Both the position numbers and the translations under genes were made by a program. The notes below the pieces were generated by a model, which was not told the DNA's origin, did no database searches, and was given only the letters and a program-made list of their open reading frames with translations. Below, piece by piece: positions 16,185 to 24,647 of a stretch of DNA of 64,000 bases (its first letter is position 1; the number at the start of each line of letters is the position of its first letter). Location of the stretch: NCBI RefSeq assembly GCF_000296815.2, contig NZ_CAIT01000005.1:558001-622000 (forward strand), written 5' to 3'. This DNA comes from Fibrisoma limi BUZ 3. Its GTDB lineage: Bacteria; Bacteroidota; Bacteroidia; Cytophagales; Spirosomataceae.

Positions 16185-16812
16185 TCAGGATAAAAACGGC
16201 AAGGGTTAACAACTGAAGAAAATGCTTGTCGGGGTATTTCAGCCAGACAAACACGCTCATCAGGGTATTGCTGATGAACTGACACCAGGCCGACAAGCCC
16301 GAAAACACGCTGCCCTCCGGTCGGCTGAGAATGTGCTGAATGTACAGCGCCGACATCACGACCGTGATCAGGTAGGCCGACGTAGCGCCCATGCTGGTGT
16401 CGTAGCCTTCCTGATAGAAGTAGTAAAACACCGGAATCCAGAACAGAAATACGGATAGCTTAATCCAGACAAAATACGGCCGAACGCCGGGGTTAACCAG
16501 TTGTTTGCTGCCGTAGCGCAGCAGCAGGGCAAAAATGAAAACATCCATGAAGAACCAGCCGCGCAGGCCCCAGACAAACAACCGGCCCATGTCGGTGAGC
16601 AGGACAAAGCCCCACACCAGTTCCCAGGCGAAGTTCGACGCTCCGGCCAGATAGGGCATTTCAACGTAGCGGTAGCGGAGGCCATTCCGGATGATGACGC
16701 CGTAGGCAATGTTCCAGAACACGGTGCCGACCAGCACAAGGCCGATCTGAAGGGGTGTGTAGTCGCAAAAGTTGATCCACTGATCGGGTGAGTAGGTACA
16801 GGGTGGTTTCAT
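16093..16812 (-). CDS. Seven-helix membrane protein resembling transmembrane terpene cyclases
   Basis: 239 residues from ATG 16812; this start overlaps the upstream oxygenase stop by four bases. About seven hydrophobic helices. The segment EMPYLAGASNFAWELVWGF (about 51-69) with N60, W63 and E64, followed by FFMDVFIFALLLRYG (D90, R99), looks like the conserved core of Pyr4/PaxB-type transmembrane cyclases, where the glutamate protonates a terpenoid epoxide or olefin. I do not see the second catalytic acid with certainty, so this could be a non-cyclase relative. Neighbours: an MpaB-like oxygenase upstream, a 7TM histidine kinase overlapping downstream. Confidence 0.65.
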   Translation of the reverse strand: MKPPCTYSPDQWINFCDYTPLQIGLVLVGTVFWNIAYGVIIRNGLRYRYVEMPYLAGASNFAWELVWGFVLLTDMGRLFVWGLRGWFFMDVFIFALLLRYGSKQLVNPGVRPYFVWIKLSVFLFWIPVFYYFYQEGYDTSMGATSAYLITVVMSALYIQHILSRPEGSVFSGLSAWCQFISNTLMSVFVWLKYPDKHFLQLLTLAVFILNAVYVLIQYRQAASLRHPVLPLQSAAVQAD

Positions 16813-17972
16813 CGGGTTTCGTTCCGTTGGCGAAGGGCTTCGGCCCCTTCGGTGAGGTAGGTTGGGACGTAGAACTGAGCGTGCTTGAAGCCGTTGAACA
16901 CCGTAGTGGTGTTCTGTAGAAAATCGACAGACATTTTGCCGAGCAGCCACCGCAACACAGGCATGAGCGTTTCGGCCCGCTGTAGTCCCGAACTCAGCAG
17001 CTTGATGCGGTTGGCTACCCGGCGCTGGTGCACCAAAGGTACCTGAGCGATGCCAAGCACATCACCAACGTGGTTGCCACAATAGTAGCGGATCAGTACG
17101 GGCACCGCCGGTTTGAGGAGCACGCCCACTTTCCGGCCCATATCTTCCGCGAGTGCCGCGGCCAGTTGAACGCCCCAGGGCGAAGGGGCCAGTTGCTGGT
17201 CGAAGATCGTGTACCCTAATTGCAGGGCTTCGTCGTAATTGGGGGCCATGAGCCGTTCGTCGAGACCGAGCCAGTGACCCACTACGTTCCAGCAGTGGAT
17301 GTACGCGTCTTTCTGTTCCCGACTGAGCTTGTAGCCACTCATCTCAAGCCCTTCGAGCACGAGCGCGCTGAACGACAGCAACGTACCGGCCATATCCTCC
17401 TGATTGATCGGAGCCCCGTGGTGCTGGTGGTCCCACTGGCGCTGGGTAATCAGCAGGTGCCGGATCGACGCGTGAATCAGCCGGACTTTCTGGGTGGTTA
17501 GGATACCCCGGCCACCTGGCGACAGTCCGCCCGGCTCCATGGCGTAAATGACAAACTGAGCCGTTTCCATCAGCCGCCGGACCAGATTCGGCACCCCGTC
17601 GCGGGCTGTGAGCAACCCCGTTTCGTAGAGCACCTTCGAGCCGTTGGCGCAGGAATAAGCCATGGGCAACGACCGGAAGTTCAGCAGCATCGCAATCGTA
17701 ACGGCGTTGGTGGCAAACACCCGCTGGGCCGTGCGGATGGCGTCCGGATTGGCCCAGGCGGGTGGAGGTGCTGTTGCTTCGAGGTACTGGTCCAGTCGTT
17801 CGCCAAGGGGACCAGGAAGCAGCCTCCCCCGGATGTCGTAGTTGCGGGTCAGGGTTTGCAGCAGACGGTTAGCCGCCTGGATGTCATGGTCACGTACCAG
17901 ATCAGCGATCAGGGCATCGGCCACGGCATCCTGCTGCATTCGAAAAGGGGAAAGATCGATGGCAGGAAGCAT
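16809..17972 (-). CDS. Oxygenase MpaB family protein (DUF2236)
   Basis: 387 residues, helical, with the DUF2236 signature: QKVRLIHASIRHLL (R164, H167, R171), then GAPINQEDMAGTLLSFSALVLEGLE and YIHCWNVVGHWLGLDERLMAP. The family includes the haem-dependent rubber oxygenase Lcp and the fungal MpaB, which cleaves a farnesyl side chain; both act on isoprenoid chains. No signal peptide is seen, so it should be cytosolic or membrane-associated through its hydrophobic C-terminal part. First gene of an operon with a terpene-cyclase-like membrane protein and a two-component system; the next gene overlaps by four bases. The substrate is not known, but a prenyl lipid or quinone is a reasonable guess. Confidence 0.85.
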   Translation of the reverse strand: MLPAIDLSPFRMQQDAVADALIADLVRDHDIQAANRLLQTLTRNYDIRGRLLPGPLGERLDQYLEATAPPPAWANPDAIRTAQRVFATNAVTIAMLLNFRSLPMAYSCANGSKVLYETGLLTARDGVPNLVRRLMETAQFVIYAMEPGGLSPGGRGILTTQKVRLIHASIRHLLITQRQWDHQHHGAPINQEDMAGTLLSFSALVLEGLEMSGYKLSREQKDAYIHCWNVVGHWLGLDERLMAPNYDEALQLGYTIFDQQLAPSPWGVQLAAALAEDMGRKVGVLLKPAVPVLIRYYCGNHVGDVLGIAQVPLVHQRRVANRIKLLSSGLQRAETLMPVLRWLLGKMSVDFLQNTTTVFNGFKHAQFYVPTYLTEGAEALRQRNETR

Positions 17973-18041
17973 TGGGTTACAAGGAACGGTTGAGGTAGTC
18001 AGTGCGGCTATAAATCTACCAAAAATCGAATTGGAATCGAT

Positions 18042-18085
18042 AAAAAACAGCCGGGGACGATGGTCGCCCCCGACTGGCCCGGCTG
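18042..18085 (-). terminator. Rho-independent terminator of the TonB-domain gene
   Basis: On the minus strand CAGCCGGG (18085-18078) pairs with CCCGGCTG (18055-18048) and is followed at once by six T residues (18047-18042). A second smaller hairpin sits in the loop. It lies about 50 bases after the stop of the TonB C-terminal domain gene and insulates the oxygenase operon from it. Confidence 0.8.
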
Positions 18086-18135
18086 TAGCAGCGGGCGTTC
18101 ATCGTAGTAGTTGGACAAGCGGTTTAGTTTGTTGA

Positions 18136-18567
18136 TTAATCAAGTTTGAACGTAACCGGGAAGTCGATCCAGTGCGTGACAGGTGCGCCCTGCAACTGAG
18201 CCGGCATCCAGCGGGGCATCTTCGCGACCGCATCCAGTACTGCCTTGTCGAGCAGTTTCCCGGCCGATTGAATGATACGTACTTTTTCAAACGTGCCGTC
18301 GGGTTTTACCCGGAACTGCACGCGGACCGTTCCTTCCAGGCCGAGGCTGCGGGCGGCTTCGGGGTAGTCGACCGTAACGGCCAGGAACGCGTAGAGGGCA
18401 TTGTGACCCCCCGGAAAACTCGGGGCAACCGTAACAGCCGTGCTGTTTTTAGTCTCATCTGTCGATGATACGGGTTTTTCAAAGCTGACCTGCGCCAGGT
18501 TTTGAGCAGAAGCAAACGTTACCAGGGTGCTGAAAGCAGCGATCAGGAGGAAGTTAAACAGTTTCAT
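18136..18567 (-). CDS. Secreted TonB C-terminal domain protein
   Basis: 143 residues. A signal peptide (MKLFNFLLIAAFSTLVTFASAQ) is followed by a short linker and one TonB_C domain (about 60-143): YPEAARSLGLEGTVRVQFRVKPDGTFEKV and LDKAVLDAVAKMPRWMPAQLQG. A true TonB needs an N-terminal membrane anchor and a long proline-rich spacer to transmit energy; both are missing. It is therefore a free periplasmic TonB_C protein, common in Bacteroidota, of unproven role. A terminator follows, and a hydrolase gene lies just upstream on the same strand. Confidence 0.88.
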   Translation of the reverse strand: MKLFNFLLIAAFSTLVTFASAQNLAQVSFEKPVSSTDETKNSTAVTVAPSFPGGHNALYAFLAVTVDYPEAARSLGLEGTVRVQFRVKPDGTFEKVRIIQSAGKLLDKAVLDAVAKMPRWMPAQLQGAPVTHWIDFPVTFKLD

Positions 18568-18587
18568 GATGAACAGAAGGTTTGTTG

Positions 18588-19526
18588 TTAATTAATTGGT
18601 TGACAGGCGTAAAAAGCAAAATGTGGGGAAGCGGAACGGCTGGTTGGCTGGGGTGGAACCGGTGTCGGTAGGTACGTTTCGAACCAGTCGCTAACCATAT
18701 CCCAAAGGCAACCGGCAAATCGTTTATGGAAAAAATTCAGGTGTCCGACCGACTGGTTCTGCGTAGCGGGTGGGTCGAGCAGTCGTCGGACAATCCGGGC
18801 GTTGGACAGTTCGCCGAAGAAGCGGTCCAGTGCCTGGGTCGTACAGATCGGGTCGTCGTACGTGGTCATGGCCATAACCGGGCAGCGAATTCGTTCCGGT
18901 GTTGGCTGAATGCCCAGCGTTTTCAGGTAAGCATAGATGTCCGAGTGTTTCCGGCGGTTGTGGATGTCGCGGACCAGGGTGGCGGGCAGGTTTTCCAGCC
19001 CCAGGTGCCACCGCCGACCGGGCATATACCCCACCAGCTTCGTTAACGTCGGCATGATGACATGCCAGTTCAGGTAAGTCTGCGTACGGGTCCACCAGTC
19101 GGGGCCCCAGTCTTTGTAGTAACCCATCTGCGCACCGATCGTGAACAGGGCGTAGAACCGGTCGTTCTTTTGCGACAGCGCAGCGCAGATGCCGCCCAGC
19201 GAGTGACCCAGCAGGCCAATTGGTTTGGTTGGGAACGCCCCTTCGATCCAGCCGACCACATCGTCGAAGTCGTTGGCCAGCGTCCGGAGGCCCGCTTCGA
19301 ATCGGCGCGTCAGCCGCTCAGGCGCCGACTGTCCAACACCCCGGTAATCGTAGGTCAGTACGGCAAACCCCTGCTTTTCGAGGAACGTAGCGAGATTGAA
19401 GTAGAAGTACTGGCCTACCACGCAGGCACCGCTCACCAGGACAACCGCTTTGGGCATGGCAGGCTGGAACAGGTGAGCTGTCAGTGGGTATCCGTCCCGG
19501 GTCTGTATGGTAAATTGCACCTTCAT
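18588..19526 (-). CDS. Alpha/beta hydrolase
   Basis: 312 residues from ATG 19526 (the open frame is 20 codons longer but those codons look non-coding). Alpha/beta fold: VVLVSGACVVGQYFYFNLA for the oxyanion region, VLTYDYRGVGQS, the nucleophile elbow GLLGHSLGG (serine near residue 109), a lid rich in W and Y (MGYYKDWGPDWWTRTQTYLNWH), an acid probably in TTYDDPICT, and the catalytic histidine in VGHLNFF. This resembles serine aminopeptidase/YheT-like esterases acting in the cytosol. The substrate is unknown. It is followed after 20 bases by the TonB_C gene. Confidence 0.88.
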   Translation of the reverse strand: MKVQFTIQTRDGYPLTAHLFQPAMPKAVVLVSGACVVGQYFYFNLATFLEKQGFAVLTYDYRGVGQSAPERLTRRFEAGLRTLANDFDDVVGWIEGAFPTKPIGLLGHSLGGICAALSQKNDRFYALFTIGAQMGYYKDWGPDWWTRTQTYLNWHVIMPTLTKLVGYMPGRRWHLGLENLPATLVRDIHNRRKHSDIYAYLKTLGIQPTPERIRCPVMAMTTYDDPICTTQALDRFFGELSNARIVRRLLDPPATQNQSVGHLNFFHKRFAGCLWDMVSDWFETYLPTPVPPQPTSRSASPHFAFYACQPIN

Positions 19527-19667
19527 GACTTTCAATCGTTTATGTCTTGCTCCGACTTGACGATTCAAAGTTGCAAAGGGGATCAATACCCGTTTTGAGG
19601 AGGTAGGTTAAGGACCGGATTCAGTAGGTTAACGGGCGAACTGTGTAGGTGAAAAATTTAACGGTCG

Positions 19668-20939
19668 TCAGTACCCATACCATTCCCCCCACCATTTCTG
19701 CAAACTGCGCCGGATTTCGGCTTCGCGGGCGTTGTGGCCGGGCTCGTAGAGTTTGTGGCCCTTCAGGTCGTCGGGGAGGTAGTTCTGTTGCGAAAAGTTG
19801 CCGTCGTAGTCGTGGGCGTACTGGTACTCCTTGCCGTAGCCGATCTGCTTCATCAGCTTCGTGGGGGCGTTGCGCAGATGCAGCGGCACGGGCAGGTGAG
19901 CCGTCTGTTCGGCCAGCGCAATGGCCTCGTTGATGGCCACGTAGCTGGCGTTGCTTTTCGGTGATGTAGCCAGATACACCGCCACCTGGCTCAGAATGAT
20001 CCGGCTCTCGGGCATGCCAATCGCTTTGACTGCCTGAATGGCTTCGGAGGCCATAATCATAGCTGTTGGGTTGGCATTCCCGATGTCTTCCGAGGCCAGA
20101 ATCAGCATTCGGCGGGCAATGAACACCGGGTCTTCGCCCGCAACGATCATCCGCGCCATCCAGTACAGGGCCGCGTTGGGGTCCGAACCCCGTAGCGATT
20201 TGATGAACGCCGAAATAATGTCGTAATGCTGCTCGCCGGATTTGTCGTAGCGGGCAATGTTCTGTTGGGCCACGCTGGTCACGAGGTCGTCGGTGATGAC
20301 CAGCGGCTCAGCCAGTACGTGGGCCGATGCCACCAGTTCCAGCAGGTTGAGGAGTTTACGTCCGTCGCCCCCGGATAGCCGGAGCAGCGCATCATACGAC
20401 TCGACGGTGATCTGCTTCGACTGTAAAAATTTGTCCTGCGCAATGGCCCGGTCAACCAGTTGGATGAGTTCATCGCGGCTCAGGGCTTCGAGGATATACA
20501 CCTGACAGCGGGAAAGCAGGGCACCGTTAACCTCAAACGACGGGTTTTCGGTGGTAGCGCCGATCAGGGTAATCTGCCCCTTTTCGACGGCTCCCAACAG
20601 GGCGTCCTGCTGGCTCTTGTTGAACCGGTGAATCTCGTCGATGAACACGACGGGTGGAAACAGCCCGGCTGGGCGGCTCAGGACCTCCCGCACTTCCTTC
20701 ACACCGGCGTTAATGGCGCTCAGGCTCACGAACGGCCGCTTCACAGCTTCGGCCAGTAGTAGGGCCAGCGTCGTTTTACCAACCCCCGGCGGTCCCCACA
20801 GAATCATGGATGGCAAGCGCCCCGCTTCGATAGCCCGACGTAGCGGCCCCGAGGGTCCCAGCAGTTTTCGTTGGCCAATGATGTCGTCGAGTGTGCGGGG
20901 GCGAACCCGTTCGGGTAGGGGCGTTGCGTGTACTTCCAT
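19668..20939 (-). CDS. rarA: Replication-associated recombination protein A (AAA ATPase)
   Basis: 423 residues. MgsA/RarA family: [17 protein letters not shown], Walker [12 protein letters not shown], Walker [20 protein letters not shown], sensor 1 [10 protein letters not shown], then the C-terminal oligomerisation domain with [23 protein letters not shown] and the typical end [16 protein letters not shown]. It is a clamp-loader-like ATPase acting at stalled replication forks. It is monocistronic as far as can be seen, on the minus strand. Length is normal. Confidence 0.96.
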   Translation of the reverse strand: MEVHATPLPERVRPRTLDDIIGQRKLLGPSGPLRRAIEAGRLPSMILWGPPGVGKTTLALLLAEAVKRPFVSLSAINAGVKEVREVLSRPAGLFPPVVFIDEIHRFNKSQQDALLGAVEKGQITLIGATTENPSFEVNGALLSRCQVYILEALSRDELIQLVDRAIAQDKFLQSKQITVESYDALLRLSGGDGRKLLNLLELVASAHVLAEPLVITDDLVTSVAQQNIARYDKSGEQHYDIISAFIKSLRGSDPNAALYWMARMIVAGEDPVFIARRMLILASEDIGNANPTAMIMASEAIQAVKAIGMPESRIILSQVAVYLATSPKSNASYVAINEAIALAEQTAHLPVPLHLRNAPTKLMKQIGYGKEYQYAHDYDGNFSQQNYLPDDLKGHKLYEPGHNAREAEIRRSLQKWWGEWYGY

Positions 20940-21130
20940 ACAGCGAAGTTACCCGCTCGGCGGTACGGAATCAACAGAAATATGACTGGTAGCCGCCGAA
21001 CAGGGTTGATGCGTAAAAGCCGTCTGTACCGATTCAACTGAAAAAGATGGGGTAAGGTATTCGTTAACTTGCCGGTGGTCGCTTTCTTTACCGCTCACAT
21101 CCGGTTAGGGATGTATTGGGCTCTAAAAGA

Positions 21131-21745
21131 ATGACTATAATTTATCTAACCGATTTGGTCGGTACTGGGGTGTTTGCCATATCGGGTACGTTAGCGGCTC
21201 TCAATAAAAAGAAAGATCACGACCTGATCACGCTTTTCTTTTTTGGGTTTATAACGGCTACCGGGGGAGGAACGCTTCGCGACGTCGTCATCGATGCTCA
21301 CCCGGTTGTCTGGATCAGCGACGCCAACTACCTGATCGTCATTGTCCTCAGCGTTATTGTCGCCATCCTCTGTCGACGGTGGTGGCTGGGTATTCTACAA
21401 AGTCCTTTACTGGTTTTCGATACCCTCGGCATTGGCATTTACACCATTTTTGGCCTGAAAAAAGCGCTGATGATGGGCGTCAATACGTGGGCGGCTATCT
21501 TACTGGGCGTCGTTTCGGCTCTTTTCGGGGGTGTTATCCGCGATACGTTAGCCAATGACGTTCCCCTCCTTTTTGAGCGGCAACTGTACGTAACCCCCTG
21601 CGTGACGGGCGCTCTTGTGTATGTTCTTGCGCTTACTCTACACCTTGATCCGACTATTAATTTTCTGTTGTCTGCCGGAATAATAACTGGCTTTCGCCTG
21701 CTGGCGGTTAAGAAAAACTGGTCGCTGCCGCCTATCCGCGTTTAA
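21131..21745 (+). CDS. Trimeric intracellular cation channel (TRIC/UPF0126) family protein
   Basis: 204 residues from ATG 21131. Two repeats of three helices plus a seventh: GTGVFAISGTLAALNKK with FFGFITATGGGTLRDVVID, then FDTLGIGIYTIFGLKKA with GVVSALFGGVIRDTLANDVP. The duplicated glycine-rich GGG-x-RD segments are the hallmark of UPF0126/TRIC proteins, which form trimeric cation channels in the inner membrane. The physiological ion in bacteria is not settled. It stands alone on the plus strand. Confidence 0.93.
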   Translation: MTIIYLTDLVGTGVFAISGTLAALNKKKDHDLITLFFFGFITATGGGTLRDVVIDAHPVVWISDANYLIVIVLSVIVAILCRRWWLGILQSPLLVFDTLGIGIYTIFGLKKALMMGVNTWAAILLGVVSALFGGVIRDTLANDVPLLFERQLYVTPCVTGALVYVLALTLHLDPTINFLLSAGIITGFRLLAVKKNWSLPPIRV

Positions 21746-21923
21746 CCCAATGCTGATTACGAAGGGATGCGGCCGAACCACTACATCGATGAGTCAATAC
21801 TAGCGATATTACAGTGAATGTCTAATTTTGGCTACTGGTAATGTGCCGGATAGAGCAACGGGTATCCACTACGTAACTTACTCGTTAAAAGCATAAAGTA
21901 CCACCTGTAACTTGCACCGCGTT

Positions 21924-22484
21924 ATGACGTCTTTCCTACGAACGCCCGAATGGAAAGCTGACAATGAGCTGTTCGCTGTGTCCTGGCTACTGTCGGAGCC
22001 GCTGCAAAAGCGAATTACCCGGGCAACTACCGGCGTTGGTTTATTTGAAACGGTGCGCTCTCAGGCGGCTGAATCTACCGATGCAGGCCAGGAGTACGGT
22101 TCAATTGTTGATTTTCAATACGTGATGATTAATCCCGTGTTGCAAGCGATTGCGCGGGTTACCAGGGAGGACTGCATGAGCCTGCCCTTATCGGCGTTGA
22201 TTCCCGAAGGCGTTAAAACGACGTTGATCCGTCGAATGGCCGAGGTCGCAGAAACCGGCCTTCCTCAGCATTACAACGATGTGTTCAATCTGGACGGCGT
22301 TGTTTCGCAGCACGACCAGGTTTGCCTTAAAGCCGGCGACGGTGTGCTGATGCTGGTCATGGACGTTACGTACGCGCCCTTACTGGACGAGGAATTTCAA
22401 CGGCGAAGCGAATTGATAGAGGCCATTCTGACGAAAGCGCCTGTTGATGTAGTACGCACACGGCTGATGGCCGTTATTGTGTGA
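21924..22484 (+). CDS. PAS-domain protein, possibly the front part of a sensor
   Basis: 186 residues from ATG 21924 (a TTG four codons earlier is possible). The middle, GSIVDFQYVMINPVLQAIARVTREDCMSLPLSALIP, has the PAS beginning seen in many Bacteroidota sensor kinases. The C-terminus (FQRRSELIEAILTKAPVDVVRTRLMAV) looks like the coiled start of a second PAS domain that stops after a few residues. It may be a stand-alone PAS protein or a truncated sensor whose kinase part was lost. A soluble histidine kinase gene follows 120 bases downstream. Confidence 0.65.
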   Translation: MTSFLRTPEWKADNELFAVSWLLSEPLQKRITRATTGVGLFETVRSQAAESTDAGQEYGSIVDFQYVMINPVLQAIARVTREDCMSLPLSALIPEGVKTTLIRRMAEVAETGLPQHYNDVFNLDGVVSQHDQVCLKAGDGVLMLVMDVTYAPLLDEEFQRRSELIEAILTKAPVDVVRTRLMAVIV

Positions 22485-22606
22485 ACGACGGCTTTGGTGC
22501 AAATTATCATAATTTGTTCCGATTTACATCATAACCCGAGGGGGCGACATCAGCGAACTTTGCCAGGCAAAAGCTTAGGCCGTCGGTTTGACAATGAACG
22601 AAACGG

Positions 22607-23536
22607 ATGTATTTATTGACTAATACCATGAACGAGATGACGTCGGAATCCGCTGGGCACGCGCCCGATCCAGTCAGCCGCCTGAACGAGGAGAATCATC
22701 TCCTGCGCCAGCAGCTTGCTGATCAGGCTGTTGAACTCGATCAGTTGCGGCAGGCCTTGCAGAACTGCGAAGAAGTGAAATTACAAAGCCAGCAGAACGC
22801 TGATGAACGCGCAGAGTTACTGGCCCAGGAGCGTAAGCTAAGCGAACTGAAAACCAATTTCGTGACGCTGGCCTCCCACGAGTTTCGCACACCCATCGGC
22901 ACCATCCTGATGTCGGCTTCGCTCATCGGACGGTACAATGGCGAGCAGGATGGTCCTAAACGGGAGCGGCACGTGGATCGCATCAAGTCTGCCGTTGCCG
23001 ATCTGACGGCCCTGCTGAATGAATTTCTGGCCTTAAGTCACATCGAGCAGCGGACGGTGCCGAACAAGCCCGTTTCGTTGGTTTTGCCGACGTTTTGCCA
23101 GGAACTCATTGAGGAGATGGAGCCGGTGCTCAAACCCGGGCAGTCCATTCAGTATGAACACACAGCGGGCGATTCGTCCATTGTGATCGATGGGACGATG
23201 GTAAAAAACATCCTGATCAATTTATTGGGAAACGCCAGTAAGTACTCAGCCGAAGGAAAAGAGATCGGCCTGACCACCACCGTTCGTAATGGACAGGTGA
23301 AGATAGATGTGATTGATGAGGGCATTGGTGTGCCCGATCAGGATAAGGACAAACTGTTTAACAACTTTTTCCGGGCCCGCAACGCCATTCATTTTCAGGG
23401 CACGGGGCTGGGCCTCTACGTCGTCAAACGCTACGTCGATCTGCTCGGGGGCACCATCAGCTTTACCAGCCAGCTCGACGTGGGCACTGTCTTTACCGTT
23501 AACCTGCCGTTAGCCACCCTGCCCACCGCTGCATGA
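22607..23536 (+). CDS. Soluble sensor histidine kinase
   Basis: 309 residues, no membrane helices. A long coiled coil (about 24-80: NEENHLLRQQLADQAVELDQL) leads into HisKA with the phospho-histidine H91 in NFVTLASHEFRTP, and a HATPase domain with NILINLLGNASKYS, DEGIGVPDQDKDKLF and GTGLGLYVVKRYVDLLGG. There is no sensory domain of its own, so it may take its signal from a partner such as the PAS protein just upstream. It overlaps the receiver-CRP regulator by four bases (ATGA), so the two form a pair. Internal ATGs at codons 8 and 11 are possible starts. Confidence 0.9.
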   Translation: MYLLTNTMNEMTSESAGHAPDPVSRLNEENHLLRQQLADQAVELDQLRQALQNCEEVKLQSQQNADERAELLAQERKLSELKTNFVTLASHEFRTPIGTILMSASLIGRYNGEQDGPKRERHVDRIKSAVADLTALLNEFLALSHIEQRTVPNKPVSLVLPTFCQELIEEMEPVLKPGQSIQYEHTAGDSSIVIDGTMVKNILINLLGNASKYSAEGKEIGLTTTVRNGQVKIDVIDEGIGVPDQDKDKLFNNFFRARNAIHFQGTGLGLYVVKRYVDLLGGTISFTSQLDVGTVFTVNLPLATLPTAA

Positions 23537-24600
23537 AAACCATCCTGGTCATCGAGGATACGCCCCAGATGCGGGAAAACATCGTCGAAATCCTAGAACT
23601 CGCGCCCTACAGGGTCGTGGAGGCCAGCAATGGCAAAGAAGGCGTTGAACTGGCCCGCAGCGTTCGTCCGGACCTGATTCTATGCGACATCATGATGCCT
23701 GACCTGGACGGCTACGGCGTCCTGCACATCCTGAGTAAAGACCCTCAAATGGCTCATACACCGTTTATTTTTCTGACGGCAAAAGCCGAAGCCGCCGATT
23801 TTCGCTACGGGATGAATCTGGGGGCGGATGATTACCTGACCAAACCCTTCGACGACATTGCGCTGCTGAACGCGGTTGAGCTACGGCTCAAAAAAAGCGA
23901 GCAGGCACGCCCTCCGGCCAACACCTTACCCAATCACCTGGCGCAGCTTATGCAGGCCATTACCAAGGCCGACCCGGCCGGTACGAAGCTGAGCGAATAT
24001 TACCCCAGGAGCCGATTCAAAAAGAAACAGTTTCTTTATACCGAAGGCGGATTACCTACGTCGCTGTTCTATATTCTGAGCGGTAAGGTGAAACTGTTTA
24101 AGACCGACGCGAAAGGAAATGAGTACATTACGTCCATTCATGGCCCCGGCGAATTTGTGGGGTACTTAGGGCTACTGGATGGCGTTGCTCACGTCGAATC
24201 TGCTTTGGTTCTTGAAGACGCCGAGATTTGCCCTATTCCGAAAACCGACTTTCTGACCTTGCTTCACGACAACCAGGAAGTAGCAAATCAATTCGTGTAT
24301 CTGCTGGCGGGCGAAATGTCGGCTCATCGGCAGCGCCTGTTGGACCTGGCTTACCAATCCGTTCGTAAACGGGTCGCTGAGGCCCTGCTTACTTATCAGC
24401 GAAAATTTATCGAAGGCAATCCAGACGCCGGCGGTGCGGCCATCAGCTTGTCGCGGGAGAACTGGTCTCAGTTAGTAGGGGCTTCGATGGAGTCTGTCAT
24501 CCGGACGCTGAGCGATTTTCGCAATGAAGGCCTTATTGACATCAACAACAGCGATATTACGATTCTGAATGCCGAGAAACTGGCCCGGTTGAAGCATTAG
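23533..24600 (+). CDS. Receiver-CRP/FNR fusion transcriptional regulator
   Basis: 355 residues with an uncommon order. The receiver domain (1-120) has acidic residues in VIEDTPQ, phospho-acceptor D52 in LILCDIMMPDLDG, and the lysine in YLTKPFDD. A short linker leads to a cyclic-nucleotide-binding-like jelly roll (about 150-270: FLYTEGGLPTSLFYILSGKVKLF, GPGEFVGYLGLLDGVAH), then a Crp-type helix-turn-helix (about 275-345: LSRENWSQLVGASMESVIRTLSDF). So a CRP-family activator is here placed under phosphorelay control. The cysteine pattern of FNR is absent. Partner kinase immediately upstream. Confidence 0.92.
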   Translation: MKTILVIEDTPQMRENIVEILELAPYRVVEASNGKEGVELARSVRPDLILCDIMMPDLDGYGVLHILSKDPQMAHTPFIFLTAKAEAADFRYGMNLGADDYLTKPFDDIALLNAVELRLKKSEQARPPANTLPNHLAQLMQAITKADPAGTKLSEYYPRSRFKKKQFLYTEGGLPTSLFYILSGKVKLFKTDAKGNEYITSIHGPGEFVGYLGLLDGVAHVESALVLEDAEICPIPKTDFLTLLHDNQEVANQFVYLLAGEMSAHRQRLLDLAYQSVRKRVAEALLTYQRKFIEGNPDAGGAAISLSRENWSQLVGASMESVIRTLSDFRNEGLIDINNSDITILNAEKLARLKH

Positions 24601-24647
24601 CGTAGGCGGTAGGCCATCCATTATGCCAGCAACCGGGCGCTGTTTCG

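Noticed and set aside
20944-20974. rarA promoter (TTG, 20 bases, TAACTTCG)
   Set aside because: One mismatch in the -7 element, and it would place the start of transcription at or inside the ATG; not strong enough to list.
21924-22484. Frameshift joining the PAS protein to the downstream histidine kinase
   Set aside because: The 120-base gap codes nothing PAS-like in any frame, and the kinase has its own start and coiled coil, so a simple recent frameshift is not supported.
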